Assembly: GCA_027310735.1 (NCBI GenBank)
Contig: DAIDAH010000015.1
Coordinates: forward strand, 1 to 20,416
Reading direction: 5' to 3'
From: Methylotenera sp.
Lineage (GTDB): Bacteria; Pseudomonadota; Gammaproteobacteria; Burkholderiales; Methylophilaceae
Length of the DNA: 20,416 nucleotides
Every line of letters begins with the position of its first letter. Positions within the stretch are counted from its first letter, which is position 1. A program made the translations under genes and the position numbers. Shown here in pieces: positions 14,274-20,416 of the stretch. The notes under the pieces are model-generated. The model was given only the letters and a program-made list of their open reading frames with translations. It searched no databases and was not told the origin of the DNA.

Positions 14274-14385
14274 TACTAGGCGGGCAGATTTTGTGCTTGT
14301 TTGTGAGCCAAGCGGATAAGGGTGATTTAGAGTGAAAGTGCCAGAAAGCTGGCTGGAATGCTAAAGCCGCACGATGTGCCTAGTA
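14274..14385 (-). promoter_or_regulatory. Structured rne 5' leader element
   Basis: The 8-bp helix TACTAGGC (14274-14281) with GCCTAGTA (14378-14385) closes a 112-base element ending 17 bases before the rne start codon. Inside is a GCCAG-AAAG-CTGGC hairpin (14340-14353), and further pairing such as GTGC/GCAC is possible. The position matches the cis-acting rne leader that mediates RNase E autoregulation in enterobacteria and pseudomonads; the sequence itself does not match any I can recall. Role inferred. Confidence 0.5.
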
Positions 14386-15009
14386 TAAAAACTAGTGAAA
14401 ATTAACGTTAGAGTAAAGATAACAATTGTGCGATTTAACGATATTTAATTTTGAAGACGTAGGCGGAAAACCGCATGTAACTTAATATATTCGCTAATTC
14501 AATCAAATGGACTGAATTAAATCGCGTCGTCTAATTTAATTGTTTCAGCAGAAAGACTCATGTTGAAACAAGTTTATTGTTCGTTATAGCAAACTAATTG
14601 TTAAATTTATGCTTAAATGCGGCAAACTATCATGCCAGCTACAGCTTAAATTCGTTAAAATTCTATCTTTAGTAAATTCTCATTTGTTAAATTATTTATT
14701 TCGCACTCTTATGAAGTACCTATTTAATAATTTCTCAAACTTTACGATCACTTTAAGTCGCGCTTTATCTTTATTTTGTCTGCGGCGGCTTTAGCGCTAA
14801 TTTTACTTACCGCTACTTTATAATATGGCGAGCGGTGTTAACCAAGTATTTAGTTGTCACTATTTTTTAATAATCTGCATCAGATGACAAGTTAATTGTC
14901 TCAATATGATGCGCTTATTTCTATTAAGTGTATTCTTATCCAGAATTTAAATAATTAAACTCACTAAGAATGCGCAAAGTATAAGCTACATCAATCATTT
15001 AAGCAAAGC
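14386..15009. other. Long AT-rich intergenic region between rne and rluC
   Basis: About 620 bases without a convincing gene. It contains three clear hairpins: GCGG/CCGC around AAAA (14463-14474); TAATTCA with TGAATTA (14495-14501, 14513-14519), extended by TC/GA after one mismatch; and a perfect 8-bp TTGTTTCA/TGAAACAA (14540-14547, 14564-14571). These would lie in a long rne 5' UTR. Toward rluC the sequence is AT-rich, with a TATAAT at 14819-14824 but no -35 at proper distance, and a 6-bp TTGTCA/TGACAA dyad near 14855-14890. No promoter can be assigned with confidence. A 61-codon plus-strand frame at 14609 has no coding character. Confidence 0.6.
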
Positions 15010-16035
15010 ATGAACAACTTAACCATACAAGATCAAAACAATAGCCCATCAGTCGTCAGTGAGTCCGCCGCTGCCTTTTTGACTGTGGATGAAGCAAGTG
15101 AAGGGCAACGTGTTGATAACTTCCTCACCAAGACCTTAAAAGGCGTACCTAAAAGCCATGTTTATCGTATTTTACGCAGTGGCGAAGTGCGCGTTAACAA
15201 AAAACGGATTGATGCCGATTTTCGCTTGAGTTTGGGGGATGTGGTTCGAATTCCACCTACGCGTTCTACTATAGTTGAGCGACCTGAACATAGCGCGCCA
15301 CAAACCTCAAAATTTGAGCAAGCGATCATTTTTGAAGATGATGCTATGTTGGTGATTGATAAGCCGGCCGGCTTCGCAGTGCATGGTGGTAGCGGTATCA
15401 GTCGTGGTGTGATTGAGCAATTGCGTTTAGAGCGCCCTAAAGCTAAATTTTTAGAGCTGGTACATCGTTTGGACCGCGAAACATCAGGTGTGCTGATGCT
15501 AGCCAAGAATAGGAGTGCATTAGTCGCGCTCCACGAGGCTATTCGTAATAATCAAACGGACAAGCGCTATTTAATGTTGGTGCAGGGCGAATGGTTGGAA
15601 GCTAAAAAACGAGTAGTGCTAGATTTGCAAAAATATTTGTTACCGAATGGTGAGCGCCGAGTGAATGTGGTGACCGATGCCTCTAAGGATAAATACGATG
15701 AGCGCCAAACATCTGAAACGATGTTTCGATTGCTGAAAAATTACAATAGTGCCACGATTGGCAAATTTAGCTTGTTAGAAGCGCAGTTAGTCACAGGACG
15801 TACGCACCAGTTACGTGTGCAGTTAGCTCACTTAGGTTTCCCTATTTTAGGGGATGATAAATATGGGGACTTTGCCTTAAACAAAGCGTTAGTTAAGCAA
15901 GGCTTGAAGCGAATGTTCCTGCATTCATCAATCACAAAAATCCGTCACCCTCTGACAAATGACAAGCTAGAGTTAATTGCGCCAATGCCAGTTGAATTAA
16001 GTAAATTCATACAAAAGCTTGAACAGTCAAAATAA
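15010..16035 (+). CDS. rluC: 23S rRNA pseudouridine synthase RluC
   Basis: RluA-family pseudouridine synthase; RluC modifies 23S rRNA U955, U2504 and U2580 in E. coli. The 341-aa protein has an S4 RNA-binding domain at about 34-84 and the catalytic domain with HRLDRETSG at 152-160, where Asp155 is the nucleophile; KPAGFAVHGG and GRTHQLRVQLAHLGFPILGD are further family motifs. The divergent position next to rne is conserved from E. coli and favours RluC over RluA or RluD. The ATG at 15010 has only a weak purine-rich upstream region, so an N-terminal extension of about 20 polar residues is included. The next gene starts 16 bases after the stop. Confidence 0.93.
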   Translation: MNNLTIQDQNNSPSVVSESAAAFLTVDEASEGQRVDNFLTKTLKGVPKSHVYRILRSGEVRVNKKRIDADFRLSLGDVVRIPPTRSTIVERPEHSAPQTSKFEQAIIFEDDAMLVIDKPAGFAVHGGSGISRGVIEQLRLERPKAKFLELVHRLDRETSGVLMLAKNRSALVALHEAIRNNQTDKRYLMLVQGEWLEAKKRVVLDLQKYLLPNGERRVNVVTDASKDKYDERQTSETMFRLLKNYNSATIGKFSLLEAQLVTGRTHQLRVQLAHLGFPILGDDKYGDFALNKALVKQGLKRMFLHSSITKIRHPLTNDKLELIAPMPVELSKFIQKLEQSK

Positions 16036-16051
16036 CAGAAAGAATGACACA

Positions 16052-16708
16052 ATGCCTAATCAGTTTGATTTAATCGTGTGGGATTGGGATGGCACTATCG
16101 CTGATTCCACGGGAATGATAGCGAATGCAGTTCGTACCGCAGCCGAAACGGTGGGTTTGCCAGCGATTACCATGCAAGCCGCAAGCAGTATTATTGGGCT
16201 TGGTTTGCAAGAAGCGATTAACACTTTATATCGTGATATTTCTGTAGATCAAGCGCAGGCTCTCGCGGCGCAGTATCGGACGAATTATTATGCTGGTGCG
16301 AATGACATCCCATTATTCAGCGGTGCTGTTGATACGATTATCGCGCTCAATAAACAGGGGTTTAAATTGGCAGTGGCTACAGGTAAAGGAAGGCGCGGCC
16401 TCAATTTATCATTGGAAAATTCTGGTTTAAAGCAGTATTTTCATGAGACGCGAACCGTAGATGAGTGTTTCTCAAAACCTAATCCGCAAATGCTTTATGA
16501 GATAATGGGACGTTTAGACGTACGGCCCGAACGCACCTTAATGATTGGTGATACGAGTTATGATTTGCAAATGGCGAAAAACGCTGGTACTAGTTCTGTA
16601 GGGGTGACTTTTGGTGCGCAATTGCCAGATCAATGGCAACATCTTAACCCGATTCAACAATTTAATGACTTTTCTAGTTTAGGTCGTTGGCTGCAAGAGT
16701 ATGCCTAA
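16052..16708 (+). CDS. HAD-superfamily phosphatase (phosphoglycolate phosphatase-like)
   Basis: A 218-aa HAD subfamily IA hydrolase. Motif I is DWDGTIADS with nucleophile Asp11 and acid Asp13; motif II is ATGKGRRG; the lysine of motif III is in KPNPQML; motif IV is IGDTSYD. The helical cap lies between motifs I and II. It resembles Gph-type phosphatases, and the gene following rluC in betaproteobacteria is usually annotated that way, but the substrate cannot be read from the sequence. The ATG at 16052 gives the family N-terminus; a TTG-initiated frame at 16019 overlapping rluC is less likely. Probably co-transcribed with rluC, the Rieske gene and sppA. Confidence 0.9.
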   Translation: MPNQFDLIVWDWDGTIADSTGMIANAVRTAAETVGLPAITMQAASSIIGLGLQEAINTLYRDISVDQAQALAAQYRTNYYAGANDIPLFSGAVDTIIALNKQGFKLAVATGKGRRGLNLSLENSGLKQYFHETRTVDECFSKPNPQMLYEIMGRLDVRPERTLMIGDTSYDLQMAKNAGTSSVGVTFGAQLPDQWQHLNPIQQFNDFSSLGRWLQEYA

Positions 16709-16738
16709 GCTGGGTGTATAACATGGTTGGTTGCGCAT

Positions 16739-17104
16739 ATGATGCAAGTTGAAAATACGGTTACCATTAATAGTGAGGATTTGCAAAATGAGGCTAAAGG
16801 CCTCCGCTTTGCTTTGCCTGCTTTGGGTGAGTTTGCGACAGGTTTTGTGGTGCGGTTTCGCGGTAAGCCTTATGCCTATGTGAATCAATGTGCACATGTA
16901 TCTATAGAGTTGGATTGGGATGAGGGGGAGTTTTTTACCTCACAAAAAGACTATTTGATCTGTGCCACACATGGTGCACACTATCAGCCAGATACTGGCT
17001 TTTGTGTGATGGGTCCCTGTAAAGGCAAGCGACTTAAATCTATTGAAGTCACTGAGCACAATCAACAAGTCGTAATTAACATAGCATCAATTTCTTCGAA
17101 ATAA
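16739..17104 (+). CDS. Rieske [2Fe-2S] ferredoxin-like protein
   Basis: A 121-aa soluble protein consisting of one Rieske domain. The cluster ligands are visible as C-x-H in NQCAHVSIEL and C-x2-H in ICATHGAHYQP, with a GFCVMGPCKGKRL loop that corresponds to the proline-loop region. There is no signal peptide or membrane anchor, so it resembles the dioxygenase-type ferredoxins and the small Rieske protein found between the HAD gene and sppA in betaproteobacteria. Redox partner unknown. The start is not fixed: ATG 16739 or 16742 (a TTG at 16727 is in frame), and none has a good SD. It lies 30 bases after the HAD gene. Confidence 0.92.
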   Translation: MMQVENTVTINSEDLQNEAKGLRFALPALGEFATGFVVRFRGKPYAYVNQCAHVSIELDWDEGEFFTSQKDYLICATHGAHYQPDTGFCVMGPCKGKRLKSIEVTEHNQQVVINIASISSK

Positions 17105-17135
17105 TTTTCATATTTAATTTTAGAGAGCTTTAATA

Positions 17136-18131
17136 ATGTCAGAAGACAATCTACAAGCAGGACAGAAAAAAACACAGCAAGAGGATGCAAAATGGCAGCA
17201 AGATACTATTAAGATGCTTGCCACATCGGCGTTGAATGAGCAAAGAAGATCGCGGCGCTGGGGCACATTCTTTAAATCATTAACTTTTATTTACTTGTTT
17301 ATTGTGTTGTTCTACGCATTAGGTTTTATTGGTGACGGGAAGAAAGTCACGGGCTTACATACTGCTCTTATTGAGATTAATGGCGTAATTGAAGCTGGTG
17401 GTGAGGTGAGTGCAGACTCGGTAATTAGTAGTTTGCACGATGCTTACGACAGCAAGGGCACGAAAGGTATTATTCTTCGCATTAATAGCCCTGGTGGTAG
17501 CCCCGTGCAGGCCGGCATTATTAATGATGAGATTAGACGTCAAAAGAAATTGCATCCTACAATCCCGGTGTATGCGGTTGTTGAGGATATTTGTGCTTCT
17601 GGCGGATATTACATTGCAGTAGCGGCAGATAAAATTTACGTTGATAAAGCGAGTATTGTTGGTTCAATAGGTGTGCTGATGGATGGCTACGGATTTACAG
17701 AAGTGATGAAAAAGATTGGTGTTGAACGTCGGTTAATGACTGCTGGTGAAAACAAAGCTATGTTAGATCCATTCTCACCAGTTAATCCTAAACACCAAGC
17801 TTTAGCGCAGGCGATGCTGAATGAAGTGCATGAACAATTCAAAGCGGTGGTAAGACAAGGGCGTGGCGCGCGTTTAAAAGAAACGCCAGAAACATTCAGT
17901 GGATTATTTTGGAGTGGTGAGCAGGGTATTAAATTAGGGCTAGTTGATGCTTTGGGTAGCTCTGATTATGTGGCGCGTGAGGTCATTAAACAAGAAGAAA
18001 TCGTAGACTTTACAACTAAAGATGATTTTACTAGCCGTTTGGCTAAACGCATTGGCGCAAGTGCAAGTGCTGCAATGGGCGAAACGCTGGCTAAGCAAAT
18101 AATGAGTGCTAGTGAAATAAGACTTCGTTAA
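17136..18131 (+). CDS. sppA: Signal peptide peptidase SppA, 36K type (S49 family)
   Basis: A membrane-bound serine protease that clears remnant signal peptides. The 331-aa length fits the short (36K) single-domain form rather than the 67K E. coli enzyme. A cytoplasmic N-terminal tail is followed by one transmembrane segment (about 44-65). The S49 active site shows Ser155 in CASGGYYIA and the Lys207 general base in GENKAMLDPF; RINSPGGSP near 115-123 is the family substrate-cleft motif. The ATG at 17136 follows a GAGAG about nine bases upstream. It is the last gene of the rluC-HAD-Rieske-sppA run; downstream come three hairpins and the convergent HU gene. Confidence 0.95.
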   Translation: MSEDNLQAGQKKTQQEDAKWQQDTIKMLATSALNEQRRSRRWGTFFKSLTFIYLFIVLFYALGFIGDGKKVTGLHTALIEINGVIEAGGEVSADSVISSLHDAYDSKGTKGIILRINSPGGSPVQAGIINDEIRRQKKLHPTIPVYAVVEDICASGGYYIAVAADKIYVDKASIVGSIGVLMDGYGFTEVMKKIGVERRLMTAGENKAMLDPFSPVNPKHQALAQAMLNEVHEQFKAVVRQGRGARLKETPETFSGLFWSGEQGIKLGLVDALGSSDYVAREVIKQEEIVDFTTKDDFTSRLAKRIGASASAAMGETLAKQIMSASEIRLR

Positions 18132-18160
18132 TTTACTTAAGATGAGTCTAGATGGGTGAG

Positions 18161-18281
18161 CTCATTAGCTTGATTTACTTAGGCTAATGAGTAGCCAAGT
18201 GACCAACTTAGTGGTGCCATGTTGTTACTTAGCCGCCACAGTTGGCCAGTTGACCGAATTAGGAAGCAGAACTTCCCAATT
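18161..18281. repeat. Three consecutive hairpins between convergent sppA and the HU gene
   Basis: Hairpin 1: CTCATTAGC (18161-18169) with GCTAATGAG (18183-18191), perfect 9 bp. Hairpin 2: CCAACT (18203-18208) and GTGGTG (18211-18216) with CGCCAC (18234-18239) and AGTTGG (18240-18245), 12 pairs with a two-base bulge and one G-U. Hairpin 3: GGAAG/CTTCC (18262-18266, 18272-18276) around CAGAA, extended by AATT/AATT. None is followed by a T-run, so they are poor intrinsic terminators; they may act as 3'-end stabilisers, rho-linked stops or part of an RNA. The structures are seen directly; the role is inferred. Confidence 0.55.
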
Positions 18282-18288
18282 GAGATAT

Positions 18289-18588
18289 TTAGTTGTTTAC
18301 TGATTGTTTTAAGCCAGCACCAACAGAGAAGCTTACTTGATTGCTTGCTTTGATTGTCAATGGTTCGCCATTAGCAGGGTTACGACCTTGACGTTCTGGA
18401 CGATGAGCTACTTTAAATTTACCAAAGCCAGTGATGTTAACATCGTTGCCATCAGCTAATGCTTTAGTAATACCATCTAATACCAAGCTTAGTGCATCAT
18501 GAGCGTCTACTTTTGATACTGCTGATGTAGATGCAATTAATTCTACTAAATCGGTCTTGCCCAGTACTTTTTTTGTTGCTTGATTCAT
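18289..18588 (-). CDS. HU family DNA-binding protein
   Basis: A 99-aa histone-like protein that bends DNA non-specifically as a dimer. The helical N-terminus (KTDLVELIASTSAVSKVDAHDAL) is followed by the hallmark GFGKFKVAHRPERQGRNPANGEPLTIKAS with the DNA-intercalating arm (RNPANGE). About eight residues (MNQATKKV) precede the usual start. The ATG at 18588 has AGGAA six bases upstream, so the extension is probably real. The arm and the lack of IHF-specific features favour HU over IHF, but which HU paralogue cannot be told. The leader has a marked hairpin (see 18656-18695). Confidence 0.92.
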   Translation of the reverse strand: MNQATKKVLGKTDLVELIASTSAVSKVDAHDALSLVLDGITKALADGNDVNITGFGKFKVAHRPERQGRNPANGEPLTIKASNQVSFSVGAGLKQSVNN

Positions 18589-18655
18589 GAGTGTTTCCTT
18601 TATAGTTGTGAGTAAAATGAATTTTCTTAGCCTAAAGCTTTGGTAGCTTCTTTGC

Positions 18656-18695
18656 TAACGCTTTATGCAGAATGATTCAATCATTCTCCGCGTTA
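18656..18695 (-). promoter_or_regulatory. Hairpin in the 5' leader of the HU gene
   Basis: A perfect 8-bp stem AGAATGAT (18669-18676) with ATCATTCT (18680-18687) and loop TCA, set inside an outer TAACGC/GCGTTA helix (18656-18661, 18690-18695) with internal bulges. It lies about 70-110 bases upstream of the HU start, where a leader would be expected. It may be an mRNA-stability or temperature-sensitive element, or an operator. No promoter could be fixed in 18589-18868, which otherwise shows only a CCTAAATT/AATTTAGG dyad at 18840-18873. Confidence 0.4.
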
Positions 18696-18868
18696 TCCAT
18701 TATCAGTGGTGTTATGTCTTATAGTTTAAGGCGATAACGCACTATTTACAGATAGAGCGCCAATATAACATTCTTTTTTTGGGTTAGTGCAAGATGTGAT
18801 TAAAATCATGCTCACAAACGCGTATTTGTTAGCATTAAGCCTAAATTTACCACTGATTTTGTTTTAAT

Positions 18869-19216
18869 TTAGGGTGTCACATGTCCAGGGTCATTAAATG
18901 CTAGATTAGCCTGAACTGGTAAAGGGCGCTGATTGTCTGCACGTTCTTCTAAAAAGTCGATGGTACGTGGGCATCGTTTGGGTTTAATTGAAACTTGACG
19001 GCGCTTATTGGGGTGAGCTTCTGTACTGATGTATGGTGTTTTGCTGATGCAAATGTAGCCTGAGTCTGCTAGTTTTTGAGTGGTTGTTTCAAATAAGCTA
19101 AGTGGATTGTCAATATTTTGCAGAGTAACGTTTTTTTTGCTGACTTTAAGTACGTTGTACATCACAAACTTATTAGCAGTTTGTTTACCGTAAATTTCAC
19201 CAGTATATATATCCAC
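18869..19216 (-). CDS. Hypothetical protein (115 aa)
   Basis: Unrecognised. The start is GTG at 19216, supported by a textbook AGGAG five bases upstream (plus-strand CTCCT at 19222-19226). The N-terminal two thirds (KFVMYNVLKVSKKNVTLQNI, then LADSGYICISKTPYIS) look like a compact, soluble mixed alpha/beta protein. The C-terminus is basic and polar (PNKRRQVSIKPKRCPRTI) and proline-containing, suggesting nucleic-acid contact or disorder. It lies 74 bases downstream of the tetR gene on the same strand and may be co-transcribed with it. A perfect ACATAGT/ACTATGT dyad (19232-19247) sits just upstream of its SD. Confidence 0.65.
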   Translation of the reverse strand: MDIYTGEIYGKQTANKFVMYNVLKVSKKNVTLQNIDNPLSLFETTTQKLADSGYICISKTPYISTEAHPNKRRQVSIKPKRCPRTIDFLEERADNQRPLPVQANLAFNDPGHVTP

Positions 19217-19231
19217 ATTGGCTCCTAGCTC

Positions 19232-19247
19232 ACATAGTAGACTATGT
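19232..19247 (-). repeat. Short inverted repeat upstream of the 115-aa gene
   Basis: ACATAGT and ACTATGT form perfect 7-bp arms separated by AG, six bases upstream (on the minus strand) of the AGGAG of the hypothetical gene. The tiny spacer makes it a better operator than an RNA hairpin. Binding protein unknown. Confidence 0.35.
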
Positions 19248-19290
19248 TATCGTTAGCTTTGCCTATTATCAAGCGTTTGCTTTAGATTGA

Positions 19291-19920
19291 CTATTTTCTA
19301 CGCAGGTTGATATGTGCTTTAATGAGGTCGGTGGCTTGAAAGCGAAACCTGCTACCGTCGAAGTCTTTTACCCACATATGTAATAAGCCACTGAAAAACA
19401 AGTGCGTATCCATAGCTAGTGCTCGGGGGCTATGTGACCCAGCCAATAAGCCCTGTGATTGTGCATGCTCATATGCGAGTTGAATTTTTTCAGTGATGTT
19501 TGAGCAGTTGTTTAGAATCTGTTGTAATACTGTGGCGAATTCATCTACATATTCACACTTAATCATCATAATTTCATATGTCTGACGCATTTCAATGTTC
19601 TCATTTAATTCGTGGATAGTTACACATAGACTGTGTTCAATTTGAGAGAGTGGATCTTCAGTATTCTTAGCCATATTTTCTACTGAAAGCGTGTCATCCA
19701 TGCGGTCGATGAGAGGTAAAAAAACCTGCTCACGTATTGCGTGAAAAATTTCAGTTTTATTTTTGAAGTGCCAGTAAACTGCACCGCGAGTCACATTGGC
19801 TTGTGCTGCTATGTGCTCTAATGTTGATCTACTAACGCCACGTGCTAAAAATACCGCACGTGCAGCATCAATAATACGTTGCCGTGTGAGTTCTGCATCT
19901 TCTTTGGTTTTTCTTACCAT
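19291..19920 (-). CDS. TetR family transcriptional regulator, AcrR-like
   Basis: A 209-aa repressor. The N-terminus (MVRKTKEDAELTRQRIIDAA) and the helix-turn-helix TLEHIAAQANVTRGAVYWHF (about 33-52) are typical of AcrR/TtgR/MtrR regulators of RND efflux pumps. The C-terminal ligand-binding domain has the AcrR-like length. It is divergent from an acrA-type adaptor gene, the classic arrangement in which the repressor controls both its own and the pump promoter and is released by the pump's substrates. The shared intergenic region holds an AcrR-like operator (20024-20047). The symbol is left open because orthology to acrR itself is not shown. The SD upstream of the ATG is weak. Confidence 0.93.
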   Translation of the reverse strand: MVRKTKEDAELTRQRIIDAARAVFLARGVSRSTLEHIAAQANVTRGAVYWHFKNKTEIFHAIREQVFLPLIDRMDDTLSVENMAKNTEDPLSQIEHSLCVTIHELNENIEMRQTYEIMMIKCEYVDEFATVLQQILNNCSNITEKIQLAYEHAQSQGLLAGSHSPRALAMDTHLFFSGLLHMWVKDFDGSRFRFQATDLIKAHINLRRK

Positions 19921-19973
19921 ATGTCTTTATCTTAATCTTTGTAAATTGATAATTTAATGTATTACTGTTTAGC

Positions 19974-20002
19974 CGATTAAATATTTTTTTAAGATTTAAT
20001 CG
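19974..20002. repeat. 9-bp inverted repeat in the tetR-acrA intergenic region
   Basis: CGATTAAAT (19974-19982) and ATTTAATCG (19994-20002) are perfect complements separated by 11 T-rich bases. It may be a further operator or part of the tetR leader. A second dyad, TATATGT/ACATATA (20004-20010, 20017-20023), follows at once. Confidence 0.4.
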
Positions 20003-20023
20003 CTATATGTACGAAAACATATA

Positions 20024-20047
20024 TACATACATTCTTGTTTGTATATA
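20024..20047. promoter_or_regulatory. AcrR-like operator overlapping the acrA promoter
   Basis: The left half TACATACATT (20024-20033) is identical to the half-site I recall for the E. coli AcrR operator; the right half TTTGTATATA (20038-20047) matches the inverted half at 7 of 10 positions with the same 4-bp spacer. It overlaps a TATAAT (20044-20049), a probable -10 of the pump operon. A second weaker copy, TACATTCAAT with GCTGTATGTA, follows at 20051-20070. Binding by the adjacent TetR protein is inferred. Confidence 0.65.
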
Positions 20048-20139
20048 ATATACATTCAATGCTGTATGTAAGCAAGTGAGCCTAATAAGAATAAGGCTTA
20101 ATTCGGAATCATCGCGCAATTAAAAGTATGGGGCAATCA

Positions 20140-20416
20140 ATGAGCATTTACAAAATTAAACAACAAAAAAACATAGTAAAAACTGTACCAGTGACGATAA
20201 GCGCAAGAGTCGCAGTTGTTACATTGATAGCAAGTATTGCTGTTATTGGGTGCGGTAAAAAAGAAGACTCAGCCGCACAGAGTGGTGGAAAAATGCCGGC
20301 TATGCCTGTAAGTATCATTGATCTGCAGCCAACCAGTGTGCCGATTAGCGCTGAAGCTGTGGCTCAAACTGAGGGTGCTAAAGAGGTGGAAATTCGTCCT
20401 CGTGTTGGAGGTATTC
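20140..20416 (+). CDS. RND efflux periplasmic adaptor lipoprotein, AcrA-type (5' part only, cut by window end)
   Basis: Only 92 codons lie in the window. The start at 20140 has GGGG six bases upstream; an in-frame ATG at 20128 lacks an SD. A signal sequence with hydrophobic core VAVVTLIASIAVIG ends in a lipobox-like VIGC, so the protein should be lipid-anchored in the periplasm, as AcrA and MexA are. After a Ser/Gly linker the mature protein shows the beta-barrel and lipoyl beginning of adaptors (MPVSIIDLQPTSVPI, then VEIRPRVGGI). It would link an inner-membrane RND pump to an outer-membrane channel; the pump gene should follow outside the window. Divergent from, and probably repressed by, the TetR protein. 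Confidence 0.9.
   Translation, partial: MSIYKIKQQKNIVKTVPVTISARVAVVTLIASIAVIGCGKKEDSAAQSGGKMPAMPVSIIDLQPTSVPISAEAVAQTEGAKEVEIRPRVGGI

Noticed and set aside
14609..14794. 61-codon plus-strand frame in the rne-rluC gap
   Set aside because: Leucine/phenylalanine-rich translation of AT-rich DNA, no SD, no recognisable domain.
1..20416. CRISPR array, insertion sequence, prophage or defence island
   Set aside because: No regularly spaced repeats, transposase, integrase, phage or defence genes are present; gene order is that of a conserved chromosome.

Overview
The window is a stretch of bacterial chromosome of ordinary, mostly housekeeping character. Gene content and order point to a betaproteobacterium with moderate-to-low GC. 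The best guess is Methylophilaceae (Methylotenera-like), but that family is an inference from overall protein flavour; no marker gene here proves it. Several gene neighbourhoods are shared with other proteobacteria: uvrC-pgsA-tRNA-Gly-tRNA-Cys, rne divergent from rluC, M48 peptidase/rsgA next to orn, crcB-DUF190, and a tetR regulator divergent from an acrA-type adaptor gene.

Layout. 21-2744: uvrC (nucleotide excision repair) abuts pgsA (phospholipid synthesis), followed by a strong promoter, tRNA-Gly(GCC), tRNA-Cys(GCA) and a terminator at 2867-2902. 2903-3119: a non-coding stretch with a 17-bp palindrome and a compact three-way-junction RNA candidate ending in a T-run. 3120-5659: a small-protein region holding a DUF2934-like protein, an unrecognised 112-aa protein, a ribosome hibernation factor fused to a cold-shock domain, a PilZ (c-di-GMP) protein and two unrecognised small proteins. 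5818-8343 (minus strand): a probable operon of M48/Ste24-type metallopeptidase, a small c-type cytochrome and the ribosome-assembly GTPase rsgA, whose reading frame has no ATG/GTG/TTG at the expected N-terminus. 8454-9050: orn, facing glgA (9224-10681, minus) across a bidirectional terminator. 10762-11473: crcB/fluC plus DUF190, ending in a bidirectional terminator against rne (11606-14257, minus).

14258-15009 is a 750-bp non-coding stretch with several hairpins, the likely rne leader and the rne/rluC divergent control region. 15010-18131 (plus): rluC, a HAD phosphatase, a Rieske ferredoxin-like protein and sppA, probably one transcription unit. 18132-18288 holds three consecutive hairpins between sppA and a convergent HU gene (18289-18588). 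An unrecognised 115-aa gene and an AcrR-like tetR gene follow on the minus strand. The window ends inside a divergent RND efflux adaptor lipoprotein gene, whose shared intergenic region is packed with inverted repeats, one closely resembling the Escherichia coli AcrR operator.

Functionally, an RNA/ribosome theme recurs: rne, orn, rluC, rsgA, the hibernation factor and the tRNAs. The rest is DNA repair, lipid synthesis, glycogen synthesis, fluoride export, membrane proteolysis and multidrug efflux. I saw no CRISPR array, insertion sequence, prophage or defence system. The least explained material is non-coding: the RNA candidate at 2975-3044, the rne leader, the triple hairpin after sppA and the crowded tetR-acrA intergenic region.
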